Below, in pieces: positions 1 to 8,632 of a stretch of 64,000 bases of DNA (position 1 is the first letter of the stretch; every line of letters starts with the position of its first letter). Made by a program: the position numbers and the translations under genes. Origin of the DNA: JAQGMJ01 sp036498945. Its GTDB lineage: Bacteria; Pseudomonadota; Gammaproteobacteria; Burkholderiales; JAEUOS01. The stretch spans positions 1 through 64,000 of the forward strand of contig DASYEQ010000008.1 in assembly GCA_036498945.1 (NCBI GenBank), read 5' to 3'. The notes beneath the pieces were generated by a model. The model was not told where the DNA came from. It did no database searches and worked only from the letters and a program-made list of their open reading frames with translations.

Positions 1-479
1 CGCTCTTTCTCCAGCGCCGCGTAATGCGCCTCGTCCAGCCGATCCAGCCTCTCGTGCACCCGCTCCAGCGCGCGCAGCGCCGGCTCGCGGTTCGGCATGC
101 GAAAGCGCACTTCCTCCACCCCCTTGCGCCACTTGCCGCCGATGATCAGCGCATCGCGCACCTCCGCCTCCATCTCCTCGAAACCCAGCAAGCGCCCCGA
201 CGCGTCGAACAACTTGCCCGCGCGAAAAAATCCCGCGCGCATGCGCTCCTTCATCAGGTCCAGCGCGGAAAGCCGCAACTCCGCCAACAGGCCCCGCATC
301 TCGCCGCGGATGCGCTCGCGCACGGCCGGGTCGTTCATCAGCACATTCGCTTGCGAAGCCCGCGAGCGCGCCGAGTAGCCCGCGCGCTGCGCGGCGGCGC
401 TGGCGTTCTGGTCTATCAGGTATTCAAAGACGAAGCGTTCCTGGCGGTCGGTCAGGGGCTTGTGGGTTGAGGCTTCCAT
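1..479 (-). CDS. Phage terminase small subunit (partial, C-terminus outside window)
   Basis: Read on the minus strand from an ATG at 477-479 with GGAG upstream, this frame stays open to the window edge for about 159 codons. The N-terminus contains LTDRQERFVFEYL followed by NASAAAQRAGYSARS and a Q-A-N-x-L-x-N-D-P-x-V-R-E-R-I stretch. This is the helix-turn-helix region typical of the Terminase_2 small-subunit family, which recognises phage DNA for packaging by the large subunit. The remainder is charged and helical (DLMKERM, EKER). No other phage gene is visible in the window, so the rest of any prophage would lie to the left. The plus-strand open frames over the same bases are low-complexity His/Arg/Leu shadows. 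Family assignment is from motif recognition; a stand-alone domesticated terS gene is possible. Confidence 0.8.
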   Translation of the reverse strand, partial: MEASTHKPLTDRQERFVFEYLIDQNASAAAQRAGYSARSRASQANVLMNDPAVRERIRGEMRGLLAELRLSALDLMKERMRAGFFRAGKLFDASGRLLGFEEMEAEVRDALIIGGKWRKGVEEVRFRMPNREPALRALERVHERLDRLDEAHYAALEKE

Positions 480-601
480 GGGGTCTCCAGACAAGGGTTT
501 GCTGTAGACCAAGATACGCAAATCGGGCAACCAAGTGTGGTTGAATTTTGAGTGGGATCGACGCGAAAAAAGTCTGCGCAGTCTATTGATTTATAAAAGG
601 A

Positions 602-625
602 AATAGTTATGCCGATGTAACTATT
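602..625. repeat. Perfect inverted repeat, 8-bp arms
   Basis: AATAGTTA at 602-609 and TAACTATT at 618-625 are exact reverse complements separated by 8 bases. The element sits in the AT-richer region between the leftward terminase gene and the rightward gene at 748 and overlaps a second palindrome by two bases. It looks like a protein-binding site or a small hairpin; there is no adjoining T-run to suggest a terminator. Confidence 0.5.
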
Positions 626-642
626 GCCCAAAGTTTGGGCAA
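624..642. repeat. Perfect 19-bp palindrome (candidate operator)
   Basis: TTGCCCAAA at 624-632, a single central G at 633 and TTTGGGCAA at 634-642 form an exact odd-centred palindrome of the kind bound by dimeric repressors. It lies about 145 bp upstream of the terminase gene start and about 105 bp upstream of the gene at 748, in the otherwise gene-free stretch 480-747. No match to a named operator is claimed. Confidence 0.5.
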
Positions 643-747
643 CCTAATTAGCGCGTGTTCCCTCGCGGAAATGAGATAGCATCGCGCCGATGATTTGCAT
701 CGGCGACAGGTTCAACTCGGGTCACCCGCAACCAGCACTCAATTTCT

Positions 748-1203
748 ATGCGAGCTGAACTTCTTGATCCCCTTCACGGAGATACCGATCTCAAAGAAAC
801 GGTACTGCTCGCTAAGGAGATCTATCGGCTTTTTGAAGCAGGTGTCGATTATTCGGAAGAATTGGATGAAGTGGCTCAGACCGTGGGACGAACCACCAGC
901 AGTTTCGACGTTCACTCGGCCTTCGGTAGCGTGAGTCCAGAGACTTTTGCGCGTCTTATTTTAATCGGACGTAAATCCGTGCCTTCAGATCTTAATCATG
1001 CGGAGATGCTGGAGCGTGTGGAAAGGGTTTGTCACGCGAATGGGAGCGAGTCCGATATTACTTACTGGATTGACTGCTTGAGAGTTAACACCGGTGATAA
1101 GCGTATTTCCGATTTGATATTCTGGCCAGGGGAGTATTTTGCCGATGGAGACAATTCGCGAGAATTGACTCCCGTCGGGATTCTCACTACAGCCGTACGT
1201 TAA
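748..1203 (+). CDS. Uncharacterised acidic protein, 151 aa
   Basis: The product is soluble and acidic, with no signal peptide or membrane segment. Its C-terminal part reads RISDLIFWPGEYFADGDN followed by SRELTPVGILTTAVR. I associate this tail with small uncharacterised proteobacterial proteins, but I cannot name a domain. The ATG at 748 is the first in frame and has no clear Shine-Dalgarno sequence. Base composition (many AT-rich codons such as ATT, TTT, AGA) differs from the GC-rich neighbours, which suggests acquisition by transfer. It lies next to another small gene at 1231 in the same direction. A toxin-immunity type role would be speculation. Confidence 0.65.
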   Translation: MRAELLDPLHGDTDLKETVLLAKEIYRLFEAGVDYSEELDEVAQTVGRTTSSFDVHSAFGSVSPETFARLILIGRKSVPSDLNHAEMLERVERVCHANGSESDITYWIDCLRVNTGDKRISDLIFWPGEYFADGDNSRELTPVGILTTAVR

Positions 1204-1230
1204 GAAAAATTTGAGTTAGGCGCCTCCTCT

Positions 1231-1608
1231 ATGGCCCATGATAAAAATATCTCTCCGGTGGGGTGGTACGTTGTCAGGTATCTGCTTCGATTCGTGGAGC
1301 TGGCAGACCCAGGCAACGATGATCCCGAAAAGCGCTTTCTCGCCTGGGAAAATACCGTCCTTGTAAAGGCTCGCAGCATGGAAGCGGCTTATGCGAAGGG
1401 CGAAAAAATCGGGCGTGGCCACACGAAGCCCTATCGGGGCGGGCCCTCGGGGGTGCGGGTCCAGTGGCGGTTCGAGGGCATCACCTTGGTTCTACCGATT
1501 TACGAGAAGCTCGGGGACGGCGCGGAGATCGTCTGGGATGAGCACGCGCCGCGAAAGCTGAAGACGCTTCGCCAGTGGGTGAAACCCATGGCGGCTTTTT
1601 TTCGATAG
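1231..1608 (+). CDS. Small protein resembling DUF4288, 125 aa
   Basis: The product begins with WYVVRYLLRFVE, followed by an E-N-T-x-L-V-K-A segment, EAAYAKGEKIG, then a basic Gly-rich stretch and QWRFEGI. This order (exposed W-Y strand, 'ENT-L-hydrophobic-A', 'EAxxKA..G', 'W.F.G') resembles the DUF4288 family, whose function is unknown. It follows the gene at 748 by 27 bp in the same direction and may be co-transcribed with it. No Shine-Dalgarno sequence is evident at the ATG. Coding is supported by the shift of GC towards the third codon position in the second half. Domain identity is tentative. Confidence 0.6.
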   Translation: MAHDKNISPVGWYVVRYLLRFVELADPGNDDPEKRFLAWENTVLVKARSMEAAYAKGEKIGRGHTKPYRGGPSGVRVQWRFEGITLVLPIYEKLGDGAEIVWDEHAPRKLKTLRQWVKPMAAFFR

Positions 1609-1810
1609 CCTTGTGGTTGGCGTTTCCTTGAATTGGAATAGCAGTAATCCGCTGTACCCCGCTAGGCGGTGGTGTGGGTATCTTTCTAGGAAAGGTTACG
1701 GATGGGCGGAAACCGGTTTCACCGAATGGCTCTCGCCATGCTGCGGAAGCCTGTTACATAATGAACAATGAGGTTACGCAAAAATCACCGGCCGCTTCGA
1801 GGCTCCCCCA

Positions 1811-2392
1811 ATGCAAGCCGAAATCGCCAAGCAATTTGCCTTCCTGAGAGAGATCGACCAGCTCAAGTCGGTGATGCGCCGTTCCCCGCTGATCGACCGG
1901 TCGCGGCGGGAGAATTCGGCGGAGCATTCGTGGCATCTGGCGATGTATGCGGTGATCCTCGCTTCATACGCCAACGAGCCGGTTGCGCTGGGGCGGGTGG
2001 TGCAGATGTTGCTGGTACACGATATCGTGGAGATCGATGCGGGCGATACGCCGATCCACGACGCCGCGGGCCAGGCGGACCAGGGCGAGCGTGAAGCGGC
2101 GGCGGCGCAGCGCCTGTTCGGGATGCTGCCGGAGGCGCAGGGGCGTGAGATGCATGCGCTGTGGACGGAGTTTGAAGCCGGGGCGTCGGCGGATGCGCGT
2201 TTCGCCAAGGCACTGGACCGGCTGCAACCGCTTATTCAGAACATTGCGGCCGGCGGCGGGACGTGGAACGAGTTCGCGGTGAGCCACGAACAGGTGCTGG
2301 AAAGGTACGGCCCTGCCATCGAAGGCGGCGCCGCCGAGCTATGGTGCGAAGCGAAGGCGCTCGTCCAACGTCACTTTGATCACGTAGGGTAG
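1811..2392 (+). CDS. HD-domain phosphohydrolase (YfbR/HDDC2-like)
   Basis: A 193-residue cytosolic metal-dependent phosphohydrolase of the HD superfamily. The metal-site residues are visible in order: NSAEHSWHLA (His39, His42), LLVHDIVEIDAGDTP (His70-Asp71, Glu74) and FAKALDRLQPLI (Asp136). This is the arrangement of 5'-deoxynucleotidase YfbR and human HDDC2, which dephosphorylate 5'-deoxynucleoside monophosphates. The size matches that group. The ATG at 1811 follows GAGG with an 8-base spacer. It stands alone between the small genes on the left and the chemosensory operon on the right, with 208 bp of unannotated sequence after it. Exact substrate is inferred from the family only. Confidence 0.85.
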   Translation: MQAEIAKQFAFLREIDQLKSVMRRSPLIDRSRRENSAEHSWHLAMYAVILASYANEPVALGRVVQMLLVHDIVEIDAGDTPIHDAAGQADQGEREAAAAQRLFGMLPEAQGREMHALWTEFEAGASADARFAKALDRLQPLIQNIAAGGGTWNEFAVSHEQVLERYGPAIEGGAAELWCEAKALVQRHFDHVG

Positions 2393-2600
2393 ATGAGAGA
2401 CTCCATGTGAAGGGCTTTTGATTTCACGCAAAGATGGCGCAATGACGTCGTGCCCTGCGTTTTTGTTCCACGATCGGCAATGGCTGTTGTGGAACCCGTC
2501 TTGACGGTGTCCCGAAAGAGGGAGTAGCCTAAAGCGATCAGAGCCGCCGCGGCCAGATGAAGAAGTAGAAGCTCGCGGCAACGGCGAAAATGGGGACGAG

Positions 2601-3062
2601 ATGGACGGCCGGGGTTCTTACCTCTTTCTGCTTTGCCGGGTGCGCGCATTGGTGTGCGCGTTTCCCCTGGCGCAGGTGAGCGAGGTCATGCGGCGCCTGC
2701 CGGCGGATCCCTTGCCGGGAATGCCGGCTTATGTCCGCGGGCTGTCGGTGATTCGCGGCCTGCCTACGCCGGTGGTCGATGCGGCGGAGTTGCTGGAGTC
2801 CGGCGCCGGCGGCGGCGATCGTTACGTGCTGCTCCATGAAGGAGAGCGCAAGGTTGCGCTGCTGGTCGACGAGGTGCTGGGCGTGCGCGCCCTGGGCGAA
2901 GCGATGCTGGGTGATTTGCCGCCGCTGTTCCGCAGCCCTGAGGCCGGTTTCATCGCGGCGCTGGGCCGGCTCGACGATGGCCTTTTCATGCTGTTGCGGA
3001 TGGCGCGCCTCTTGCCCGAAGCCCTCTGGGCCGAGGTGAACGCGGTGACGGGGCGCGCATGA
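2601..3062 (+). CDS. cheW: CheW-domain coupling protein (WspB-like), first gene of chemosensory operon
   Basis: A 153-residue single CheW domain that should bridge the chemoreceptor and the CheA kinase. Characteristic elements are the hydrophobic opening FLLCRVRALVCAFPLAQVSEV, PLPGMPAYVRGLSVIRG, PTPVVDAAELL and KVALLVDEVLGVRAL. The ATG at 2601 is preceded by GGGGACGAG. Its stop overlaps the next start (ATGA at 3059-3062), showing translational coupling to cheR. Two CheW genes flank cheR here, as in Wsp-type operons where WspB and WspD occupy different positions in the array. It is the first gene of the run, and the 200 bp upstream show no convincing promoter hexamers to me. Confidence 0.88.
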   Translation: MDGRGSYLFLLCRVRALVCAFPLAQVSEVMRRLPADPLPGMPAYVRGLSVIRGLPTPVVDAAELLESGAGGGDRYVLLHEGERKVALLVDEVLGVRALGEAMLGDLPPLFRSPEAGFIAALGRLDDGLFMLLRMARLLPEALWAEVNAVTGRA

Positions 3063-4579
3063 CGGAAATTCTGGCGTCCACGCCGGCGGAGCGTTTCAGG
3101 GAACTGATCGCGGAGCGCCTCGGGCTGCAGTTCGAAGACGCCAAGCTCAATTTTCTCGCCGAGATCCTGCGCCGCAGGTCGCGTGGCGAACGCAGCGAAG
3201 AGGGGTACCTGGACCGGCTGGCCGTGGGCGGGGCTGGCGATGAGCTCGATGCGCTCGCGCTTGAGCTGACCGTGCCGGAGACCTACTTTTTTCGCAACAT
3301 CGAGCAATTCCATGCGCTGGCCGAGGCGGTATTGCCGCAACTGGCGCGGGGCGCGGGTGGCGCGCCGCTGCGCGTGCTGTCGGCGGGGTGCGCTTCCGGC
3401 GAGGAGCCGTATACCATGGCAATGATCGGCCGCGAGGCGCCGGCCGGGCTTGCGCTCGACATACGCGCCGCCGACATCAACGCCGCGATGCTGGCCAAGG
3501 CGGCGCGCGGCCGCTATACCGAGTGGGCGCTGCGCGAGACGCCGGCGGAAATGCGCGGCAGATGGTTTCGGCGCAAGGGCAGCGAATGGATGCTTGACGA
3601 GTCCATCCGCAACGCGGTGCAGTTCGTGCACTGCAATCTGGTGGAAGAAAACGCCGCCATCCTGGCGCCGGCCTCCTGTGATGTGGTGTTCTGCCGCAAC
3701 ATGCTGATGTACCTGACGCCGCCGAAGGCCGCTGCGCTGATCGCGCGCATCGCCCAGGCGCTGGTTCCCGGCGGCTACCTGTTTCTCGGCCATGCCGAGA
3801 CCTTGCGCGGGCTGTCGCACGATTTTGATCTGCACCATACCCACGGCACTTTCTATTATCGGCGCCGGGTGGGTGCGGCCGATGAGGCGGCGGAGGGCGG
3901 CCTGCGCGAGGATGCGGGCCTGCCGGCGGCATTGCGCGACGCGGTGGCCGGTGCGCCCGGCAACTGGATGGAGATCATCGGCGCGGCTTCCGAACGGGTG
4001 GGCGAGCTGACGCGCACCGCCCTGCTGGCGGCGGACGCGCCGCCGGCCCCGCCGCGTGGCGCCGAATCGGTGCCGGCGGGCGGCGCGGAATCGGTATTGG
4101 AACTGCTGCGCCGCGAACGCTATGCCGATGCGCTGGCACTGTTGCAGTCGCCGGCGCGGCCGGGCATGCGGTCGGACGAGGAGCGGCTGCTGGCCGCGGT
4201 GCTGCTGGCCCAGGCGGGGCGTTTAACCGAGGCGGAGGCGGCGTGCCGCCACCTGCTGGAGGCCGACGGATTGAACGACGGCGCGCATTACGTGCTGGCG
4301 CTTTGCCGCGAAGGCGCGGGCGATGGCATCGGCGCGGCCGAGCATCACCAGACCGCCGCCTATCTCGACCCGGCTTTCGCCATGCCGCGCCTGCACCTGG
4401 GCCTGCTGGCGCGGCGTGCCGGCGACCTCGCCGCGGCGCGGCGTGAATTGACGCAGGCGATTGCCTTGTTGCGCGGCGAAGGGGCCTCGCGCCTGCTGTT
4501 GTTCGGCGGCGGCTTCGGGCGCGCGGCGCTGCTCGCGCTGGCCACTGCCGAGCTGGTGTCTTGCGGAGGGGCGGCGTGA
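3059..4579 (+). CDS. cheR: CheR-type protein-glutamate methyltransferase with C-terminal TPR region (WspC-like)
   Basis: A 506-residue chemoreceptor methyltransferase that would transfer methyl groups from SAM to receptor glutamates. An N-terminal helical CheR_N region (about 1-75) precedes the Rossmann catalytic domain. The SAM motif LRVLSAGCASGEEPYT lies near residues 104-118 and DVVFCRNMLMYL near 207-218. After an Ala/Pro-rich linker, residues about 335-500 form TPR-like repeats (for example GRLTEAEAACRHLLEADG and HYVLALCREGAGDGIGAAE), the architecture of WspC and FrzF-like enzymes rather than classical CheR. Start and stop overlap both neighbours (ATGA at 3059; GTGA at 4576-4579), so the three genes are translationally coupled. 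Confidence 0.92.
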   Translation: MTEILASTPAERFRELIAERLGLQFEDAKLNFLAEILRRRSRGERSEEGYLDRLAVGGAGDELDALALELTVPETYFFRNIEQFHALAEAVLPQLARGAGGAPLRVLSAGCASGEEPYTMAMIGREAPAGLALDIRAADINAAMLAKAARGRYTEWALRETPAEMRGRWFRRKGSEWMLDESIRNAVQFVHCNLVEENAAILAPASCDVVFCRNMLMYLTPPKAAALIARIAQALVPGGYLFLGHAETLRGLSHDFDLHHTHGTFYYRRRVGAADEAAEGGLREDAGLPAALRDAVAGAPGNWMEIIGAASERVGELTRTALLAADAPPAPPRGAESVPAGGAESVLELLRRERYADALALLQSPARPGMRSDEERLLAAVLLAQAGRLTEAEAACRHLLEADGLNDGAHYVLALCREGAGDGIGAAEHHQTAAYLDPAFAMPRLHLGLLARRAGDLAAARRELTQAIALLRGEGASRLLLFGGGFGRAALLALATAELVSCGGAA

Positions 4580-5082
4580 GCGGGCGCGCGGCGGCGCTGC
4601 GCGAAGCGTTCGATCGCGCCTTCGCCGAACCGGCGGGCGGCGCGCAGGTGCAGTTGCGCGCCTTCCTGGCGATCGGTATCGGCGGCGCGGCCCATGCGAT
4701 CGACATCGCGGAAATCTCCGGGCTGCATGCGGGCAAGCCGATCACCGCGCTGCCGGATGCGGCGCCCGAATTTCTCGGCCTTGCCGGCTTTCGCGGCGTG
4801 GTGGTGCCGGTGTACGACCTGCGGGTGCTGCTCGGGCAGCCCGCGCAGGCCGCGCCGCGCTGGCTGGTGACGGCGCAGGCGGCGCCGGTGGCGTTCGCCT
4901 TCGATGCTTTCGAAGGGCACTTGCGGGTGCCGCTGGAAACCATCGTCCGGGAGGAGGAAGGCCAATCCCGGACGCGCCGCGCCTTGCGCATGGAAGGCGT
5001 GGTACGGCCGATCGTGGAAATCGCCTCGCTCGTCGAGGCCGTCAAAATACGGGCGCAGGCAGCCCGCCAAGGAGGGGAATGA
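4576..5082 (+). CDS. cheW: Second CheW-domain protein (WspD-like)
   Basis: A 168-residue CheW-family adaptor. GTG at 4576 is chosen because GGAGGG sits five bases upstream and the codon overlaps the cheR stop. The domain is recognisable from AFLAIGIGGAAHAIDIAEI, PDAAPEFLGLAGFRGVVVP and VYDLRVLLG, ending in a VIEVASL-like tail (RPIVEIASLVEAV). A 30-residue N-terminal extension precedes it. Like WspD it lies between the TPR methyltransferase and the kinase end of the operon. Two divergent CheW proteins in one operon usually mark a non-flagellar (alternative cellular function) array, in which they may occupy distinct receptor or kinase contacts. Confidence 0.87.
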   Translation: MSGRAAALREAFDRAFAEPAGGAQVQLRAFLAIGIGGAAHAIDIAEISGLHAGKPITALPDAAPEFLGLAGFRGVVVPVYDLRVLLGQPAQAAPRWLVTAQAAPVAFAFDAFEGHLRVPLETIVREEEGQSRTRRALRMEGVVRPIVEIASLVEAVKIRAQAARQGGE

Positions 5083-5084
5083 AG

Positions 5085-6545
5085 ATGTGGACATTCGGCA
5101 GAAAAATCGGGCTCGGCTTCGCCGTGTCTTTCTTGTTGCTGCTGGGGATCGGCGCCGAAGCGTACCGCAGCCTGGAATCGCTGGCCCACACCAGCCGCCT
5201 GGTGACCCATACCTACATCATCATCGAGCGCCTGGGCAACATCACCAACACGCTTGCCGATGCCGAGACCGGCTTGCGCGGCTACATCATCGCCGGCGAC
5301 GATGTCTACCTTGAGCCCTACCAGGGCGCCGATCGCGCGCTTGCCGGCCAGATCAAGGAATTGCGCGACCTCACCAGCGACAATCCGGCGCAGCAGGAAC
5401 GCATCAACCGCCTGGAGCCGCTCATCACCGCGCGGCTGGAGGCGATGAAGAAGACGATCGAGATCCGCCGCACCGCGGGCATCACCCCGATTATTGAAAG
5501 CTCCAAAAGCGGCGCGGGCCGGCGCGCCAGCGACCAGATCCGCCAGGTGGCAAACGAGATGGAGCAGGAGGAGCGCAGCCTGCTGAAGCGGCGGGCGGAG
5601 GAAGTGGATACGGCCAGGAACGGCGGTACCACGGCGATTGTCGCCGGCACCTTGTTCTGCCTGCTGTTCATCGGTTTCACCGGGAATTACCTGGCGCGCA
5701 GCCTGTCGGCGCAGATCGGCGCGGTGGTGTCGCACGTGCAGAGTTCGGCGGCAGAATTGCAGGCGGCGGCGGCCCAGCAGGCCACCGGGGCGAAGGAGTC
5801 GTCCACCTCGATGAGCGAGATCACCACCACCATCAGTGAGTTGCTGGCAACCTCGCGGCAGATCGCGGAGAGCGCACGGCGCGTCTCCGGGGTGGCGGAG
5901 CAGACGGCGGAGGGCGCGCGTTCCGGCGAGGACATTTTGCAGGCGGGCACCGCCTCGTTCGCCGGCATCCGCCGCCAGACCGAGCAGATCGTCGGCCACA
6001 TGCTGGAACTGGGCAAGAAGTCGCAGCAGATCGGCGCGGTGCTCGACATGGTGCTGGAACTGGCGGAGCAGACCAACATCCTGTCGATCAATGCCTCGAT
6101 CGAGGCGGCGGGCGCGGGGGAATCGGGCAAGCGCTTCGGTGTGGTGGCTGACGAAATCCGCAAGCTGGCCGACCGCGTCTCCGGCTCGGCCAAGGAAATC
6201 CGCGGGCTGATCGACGACGTGCGCGGCGCCGTCAACGTCACCGTGATGGCGACCGAGACCGGCGCCAAGGGCGTGGATGCCGGCGCGCGGCAGTTCGAGC
6301 AGGTCGCCGCGGCCTTCAAGAAGATCGCCGGGCTGGTTACCACCAGCACCGACGCGGCCCGCGAGATCGAGCTTTCGACCAAGCAGCAGGCCACGGCGGT
6401 GGAGCAGGTCAACGTGGCGATCACCAGCACCGCGCAGGCGACCAAGGAGACCGAGGCCAGTTCCGGCCAGGTGCTGCAGACGGCTTCCCAGCTGGTGGTG
6501 ATGTCGGGCGATCTGCTGCGCCTGATCCAGCCGCGGCCGGCGTGA
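5085..6545 (+). CDS. Methyl-accepting chemotaxis protein with CHASE3 sensor domain
   Basis: A 486-residue inner-membrane chemoreceptor. TM1 is at about residues 7-28 (GLGFAVSFLLLLGIGAEAY). The CHASE3 periplasmic four-helix sensor follows, with the signature ADAETGLRGYIIAGDDVYL. TM2 is at about 180-200. The cytoplasmic signalling hairpin comes next, with tip sequence EQTNILSINASIEAAGAGE near residues 327-345. No HAMP motif is obvious after TM2. An ATG at 5079 overlaps the previous stop but is only about three bases from GGAGG; ATG 5085, nine bases from it, is preferred. Position between cheW and cheA implies it is the cognate receptor (WspA equivalent). The ligand cannot be told from sequence. 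Confidence 0.92.
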   Translation: MWTFGRKIGLGFAVSFLLLLGIGAEAYRSLESLAHTSRLVTHTYIIIERLGNITNTLADAETGLRGYIIAGDDVYLEPYQGADRALAGQIKELRDLTSDNPAQQERINRLEPLITARLEAMKKTIEIRRTAGITPIIESSKSGAGRRASDQIRQVANEMEQEERSLLKRRAEEVDTARNGGTTAIVAGTLFCLLFIGFTGNYLARSLSAQIGAVVSHVQSSAAELQAAAAQQATGAKESSTSMSEITTTISELLATSRQIAESARRVSGVAEQTAEGARSGEDILQAGTASFAGIRRQTEQIVGHMLELGKKSQQIGAVLDMVLELAEQTNILSINASIEAAGAGESGKRFGVVADEIRKLADRVSGSAKEIRGLIDDVRGAVNVTVMATETGAKGVDAGARQFEQVAAAFKKIAGLVTTSTDAAREIELSTKQQATAVEQVNVAITSTAQATKETEASSGQVLQTASQLVVMSGDLLRLIQPRPA

Positions 6546-6549
6546 ACCG

Positions 6550-8631
6550 ATGGCGCGCGACCCCTACAAATACTTTCGCATCGAGGCCGCCGAGCTGCTG
6601 GAGCAGCTCGGCGCCGGGCTGCTCGAACTTGAAAAGGGGGCGGCCGCGCCGGAATTGACGGCGCGCCTGCTGCGCCTGATGCACACGCTCAAGGGCGCGG
6701 CGCGGGTGGTGAAGCAGGTGGAGATTTCCGAGAGCGCGCACCAGATGGAAACCGTGCTGGCGCCGTTCCGCGAAAGCAGCGTGGCGCTGCCGCGCGGCGA
6801 CGTCGCGCGGCTGATCGAGCTGCTCGACACCATGGGCGCGCGTCTCGCGGGCCTGGCCGCGCCTGCACCGGAAGAGGCTGGCCAAGGCGGGCCGAAGCCG
6901 GCCGATGTGAAGCCGGCCGCGATGCCCGCGCGTGCCGCGCAACCGGCGCCCGAGGAGGCGCGCACCTTGCGGGCCGACCTCAGCGAAATGGATGCCTTGC
7001 TCGACGGCGTCGCCGAGACCCAGGCACAGGTGAAGGCGCTGCGCCATCCCCTGGAGGTGCTGGGGCGCGCCCGCGCGCTGGCCGGGCTGCTGGAGCAGCA
7101 GCAGGCCCGCGGGCCTGCCGCCAACGCGGCGGCGGCGGAGTCGGCGCGCGCGCTGGCGGCGGAACTGGCCGATACGCTGGGCGCGCTGGAGGCCGAGTTC
7201 GGTACCGCGGCGGAACGCGTCGAGCGCGAGTTGCAGGTATTGCATGGCGCCGTCGAGCAGTTGCGCCTGGTGCCGGTGTCCGCCCTGTTCGCGCCGCTGC
7301 GCCGGGCGGTGCGCGACGCCGCGCAGACGCTGGGCCGGGAGGCGGCTTTCGAGGCGCGCGGCGGCGAAGTGCGGCTGGATGCGCACGTTCTCGACGTACT
7401 GCAGGGCGCGCTGCAGCAGGTGGTGCGCAACGCGGTGGCGCACGGCATCGAAGCGCCGGCGCAGCGGGAGGCGGCCGGCAAGCCGCCGGCCGGGCGCGTG
7501 GTGCTTGAAGTGGCGCGGCGCGGCCAGCGCGTCGCCTTCAGTTGCACCGACGACGGCCGCGGGGTGGACCTGGAGGCGGTGCGCCGCGCGGCGCAGCGCC
7601 GGGGCCTGGCGCGGGCGGAGATCGACGGGCTGGATGCGGGCGGCCTGTTGCGCCTGCTGCTGCGCGGCGGCATCAGCACGGCGGGCGTGGTGACAGAAGT
7701 GGCCGGGCGCGGCATCGGCCTGGACCTGGCGCGCGCGGCGGCGGAGAGCCTGGGCGGGGAAATCGCCGTGCGCACGGCGGCGGGGCAGGGCACCACCATC
7801 GAATTGCTGGTGCCGCTGTCGGTCGCCGCGGTCGATGCGGTCACGGTCGAGGCCGGCGGCATGGTGGCGAACATTCCGCTCGACAAGGTGAATTGCACCC
7901 TGCGCGTGGCGCAGGCCGACCTGGCCGAGGATGCGCAAGGGCAGGCGATGGTTCATGAAGGCAAGGTGATTCCGTTCGCGCCGCTGGCGCGCCTGTTGCG
8001 GAAGAACCAGGCGCCGCGCGATCCCCGCCACTGGGCGGCGGTGGTGGTTGAAGGCAGCGCCGGCACCGCGGCGTTCGGCGTCGACCGGCTGCTCGGCACC
8101 GCCAACGTGGTGATCCGCGCGCTGCCGGAGATGGCGCCGCCTTCGCTGCTTGCGGCCGGCACCGCGATGGATGCCGAGGGCAACCCGCGGCTGGTGCTCG
8201 ACATCGACGGCCTGATCGAGGCGCTCGCCCGGCTGGCGCCGGTAGGCGCGCCGGCGGCGGCAGCGCGCCGCGCCATCCTGGTGGTCGACGATTCGCTGAC
8301 CACGCGCATGCTGGAAAAAAGCATTCTCGAATCGGCGGGCTACGAGGTGCACCTCACCGCCAGCGCCGAGGAAGGGCTGGAGGCGGCGCGCGCCGGCGAC
8401 TATGCGCTGTTCCTGGTGGACGTGGAAATGCCCGGCATGGACGGCTTTGCCTTCGTCGAACAGGTGCGCGCCGACGCGCGCCTCTCCGCCACGCCCGCCA
8501 TCATGGTGACCTCGCGCAACGCGCCGGAGGATTTCGAGCGCGGCCGGCAGGCCGGCGCGCAGGGGCACATCGTCAAGAGCGAGTTCGACCAGAAGGATTT
8601 TCTCGAGCGCATCCGGCGCCTGGTGGCTTGA
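6550..8631 (+). CDS. cheA: CheA-type hybrid histidine kinase with C-terminal receiver (WspE-like)
   Basis: A 693-residue kinase hybrid. The N-terminal Hpt domain carries the phosphorylatable histidine in RLMHTLKGAARVV (His45). An Ala-rich linker and dimerisation helices lead to the ATP-binding domain: N-box QQVVRNAVAHGIEAP, G1 CTDDGRGVDLEAV, G2 VAGRGIGLDLARAAAESLGG. A CheW-like regulatory domain (about 425-550) follows. A receiver occupies about 573-690, with acidic pocket VVDDSLTTRM and phospho-acceptor Asp in LFLVDVEMPGMDG. No CheY-binding P2 domain is apparent. Fusion of a receiver to CheA is typical of Wsp, Frz and Pil-type systems, where it acts as a phosphate sink or output. It starts four bases after the receptor gene and ends one base before cheB. 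Confidence 0.93.
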   Translation: MARDPYKYFRIEAAELLEQLGAGLLELEKGAAAPELTARLLRLMHTLKGAARVVKQVEISESAHQMETVLAPFRESSVALPRGDVARLIELLDTMGARLAGLAAPAPEEAGQGGPKPADVKPAAMPARAAQPAPEEARTLRADLSEMDALLDGVAETQAQVKALRHPLEVLGRARALAGLLEQQQARGPAANAAAAESARALAAELADTLGALEAEFGTAAERVERELQVLHGAVEQLRLVPVSALFAPLRRAVRDAAQTLGREAAFEARGGEVRLDAHVLDVLQGALQQVVRNAVAHGIEAPAQREAAGKPPAGRVVLEVARRGQRVAFSCTDDGRGVDLEAVRRAAQRRGLARAEIDGLDAGGLLRLLLRGGISTAGVVTEVAGRGIGLDLARAAAESLGGEIAVRTAAGQGTTIELLVPLSVAAVDAVTVEAGGMVANIPLDKVNCTLRVAQADLAEDAQGQAMVHEGKVIPFAPLARLLRKNQAPRDPRHWAAVVVEGSAGTAAFGVDRLLGTANVVIRALPEMAPPSLLAAGTAMDAEGNPRLVLDIDGLIEALARLAPVGAPAAAARRAILVVDDSLTTRMLEKSILESAGYEVHLTASAEEGLEAARAGDYALFLVDVEMPGMDGFAFVEQVRADARLSATPAIMVTSRNAPEDFERGRQAGAQGHIVKSEFDQKDFLERIRRLVA

Positions 8632-8632
8632 G

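Noticed and set aside
24..470. Plus-strand open frame opposite the terminase small subunit
   Set aside because: Translation is His/Arg/Leu low complexity, whereas the minus strand shows the terminase helix-turn-helix motifs and a good ribosome site.
2339..2649. Short minus-strand open frames between the HD gene and cheW
   Set aside because: No ribosome site, no motif, and they overlap the ends of both flanking genes; the 208-bp gap is left without a gene.
3975..5999. Minus-strand open frame of 674 codons opposite cheR, cheW and the receptor
   Set aside because: Crosses three genes with strong domain evidence on the other strand; composition is repetitive Arg/Ala/Pro.
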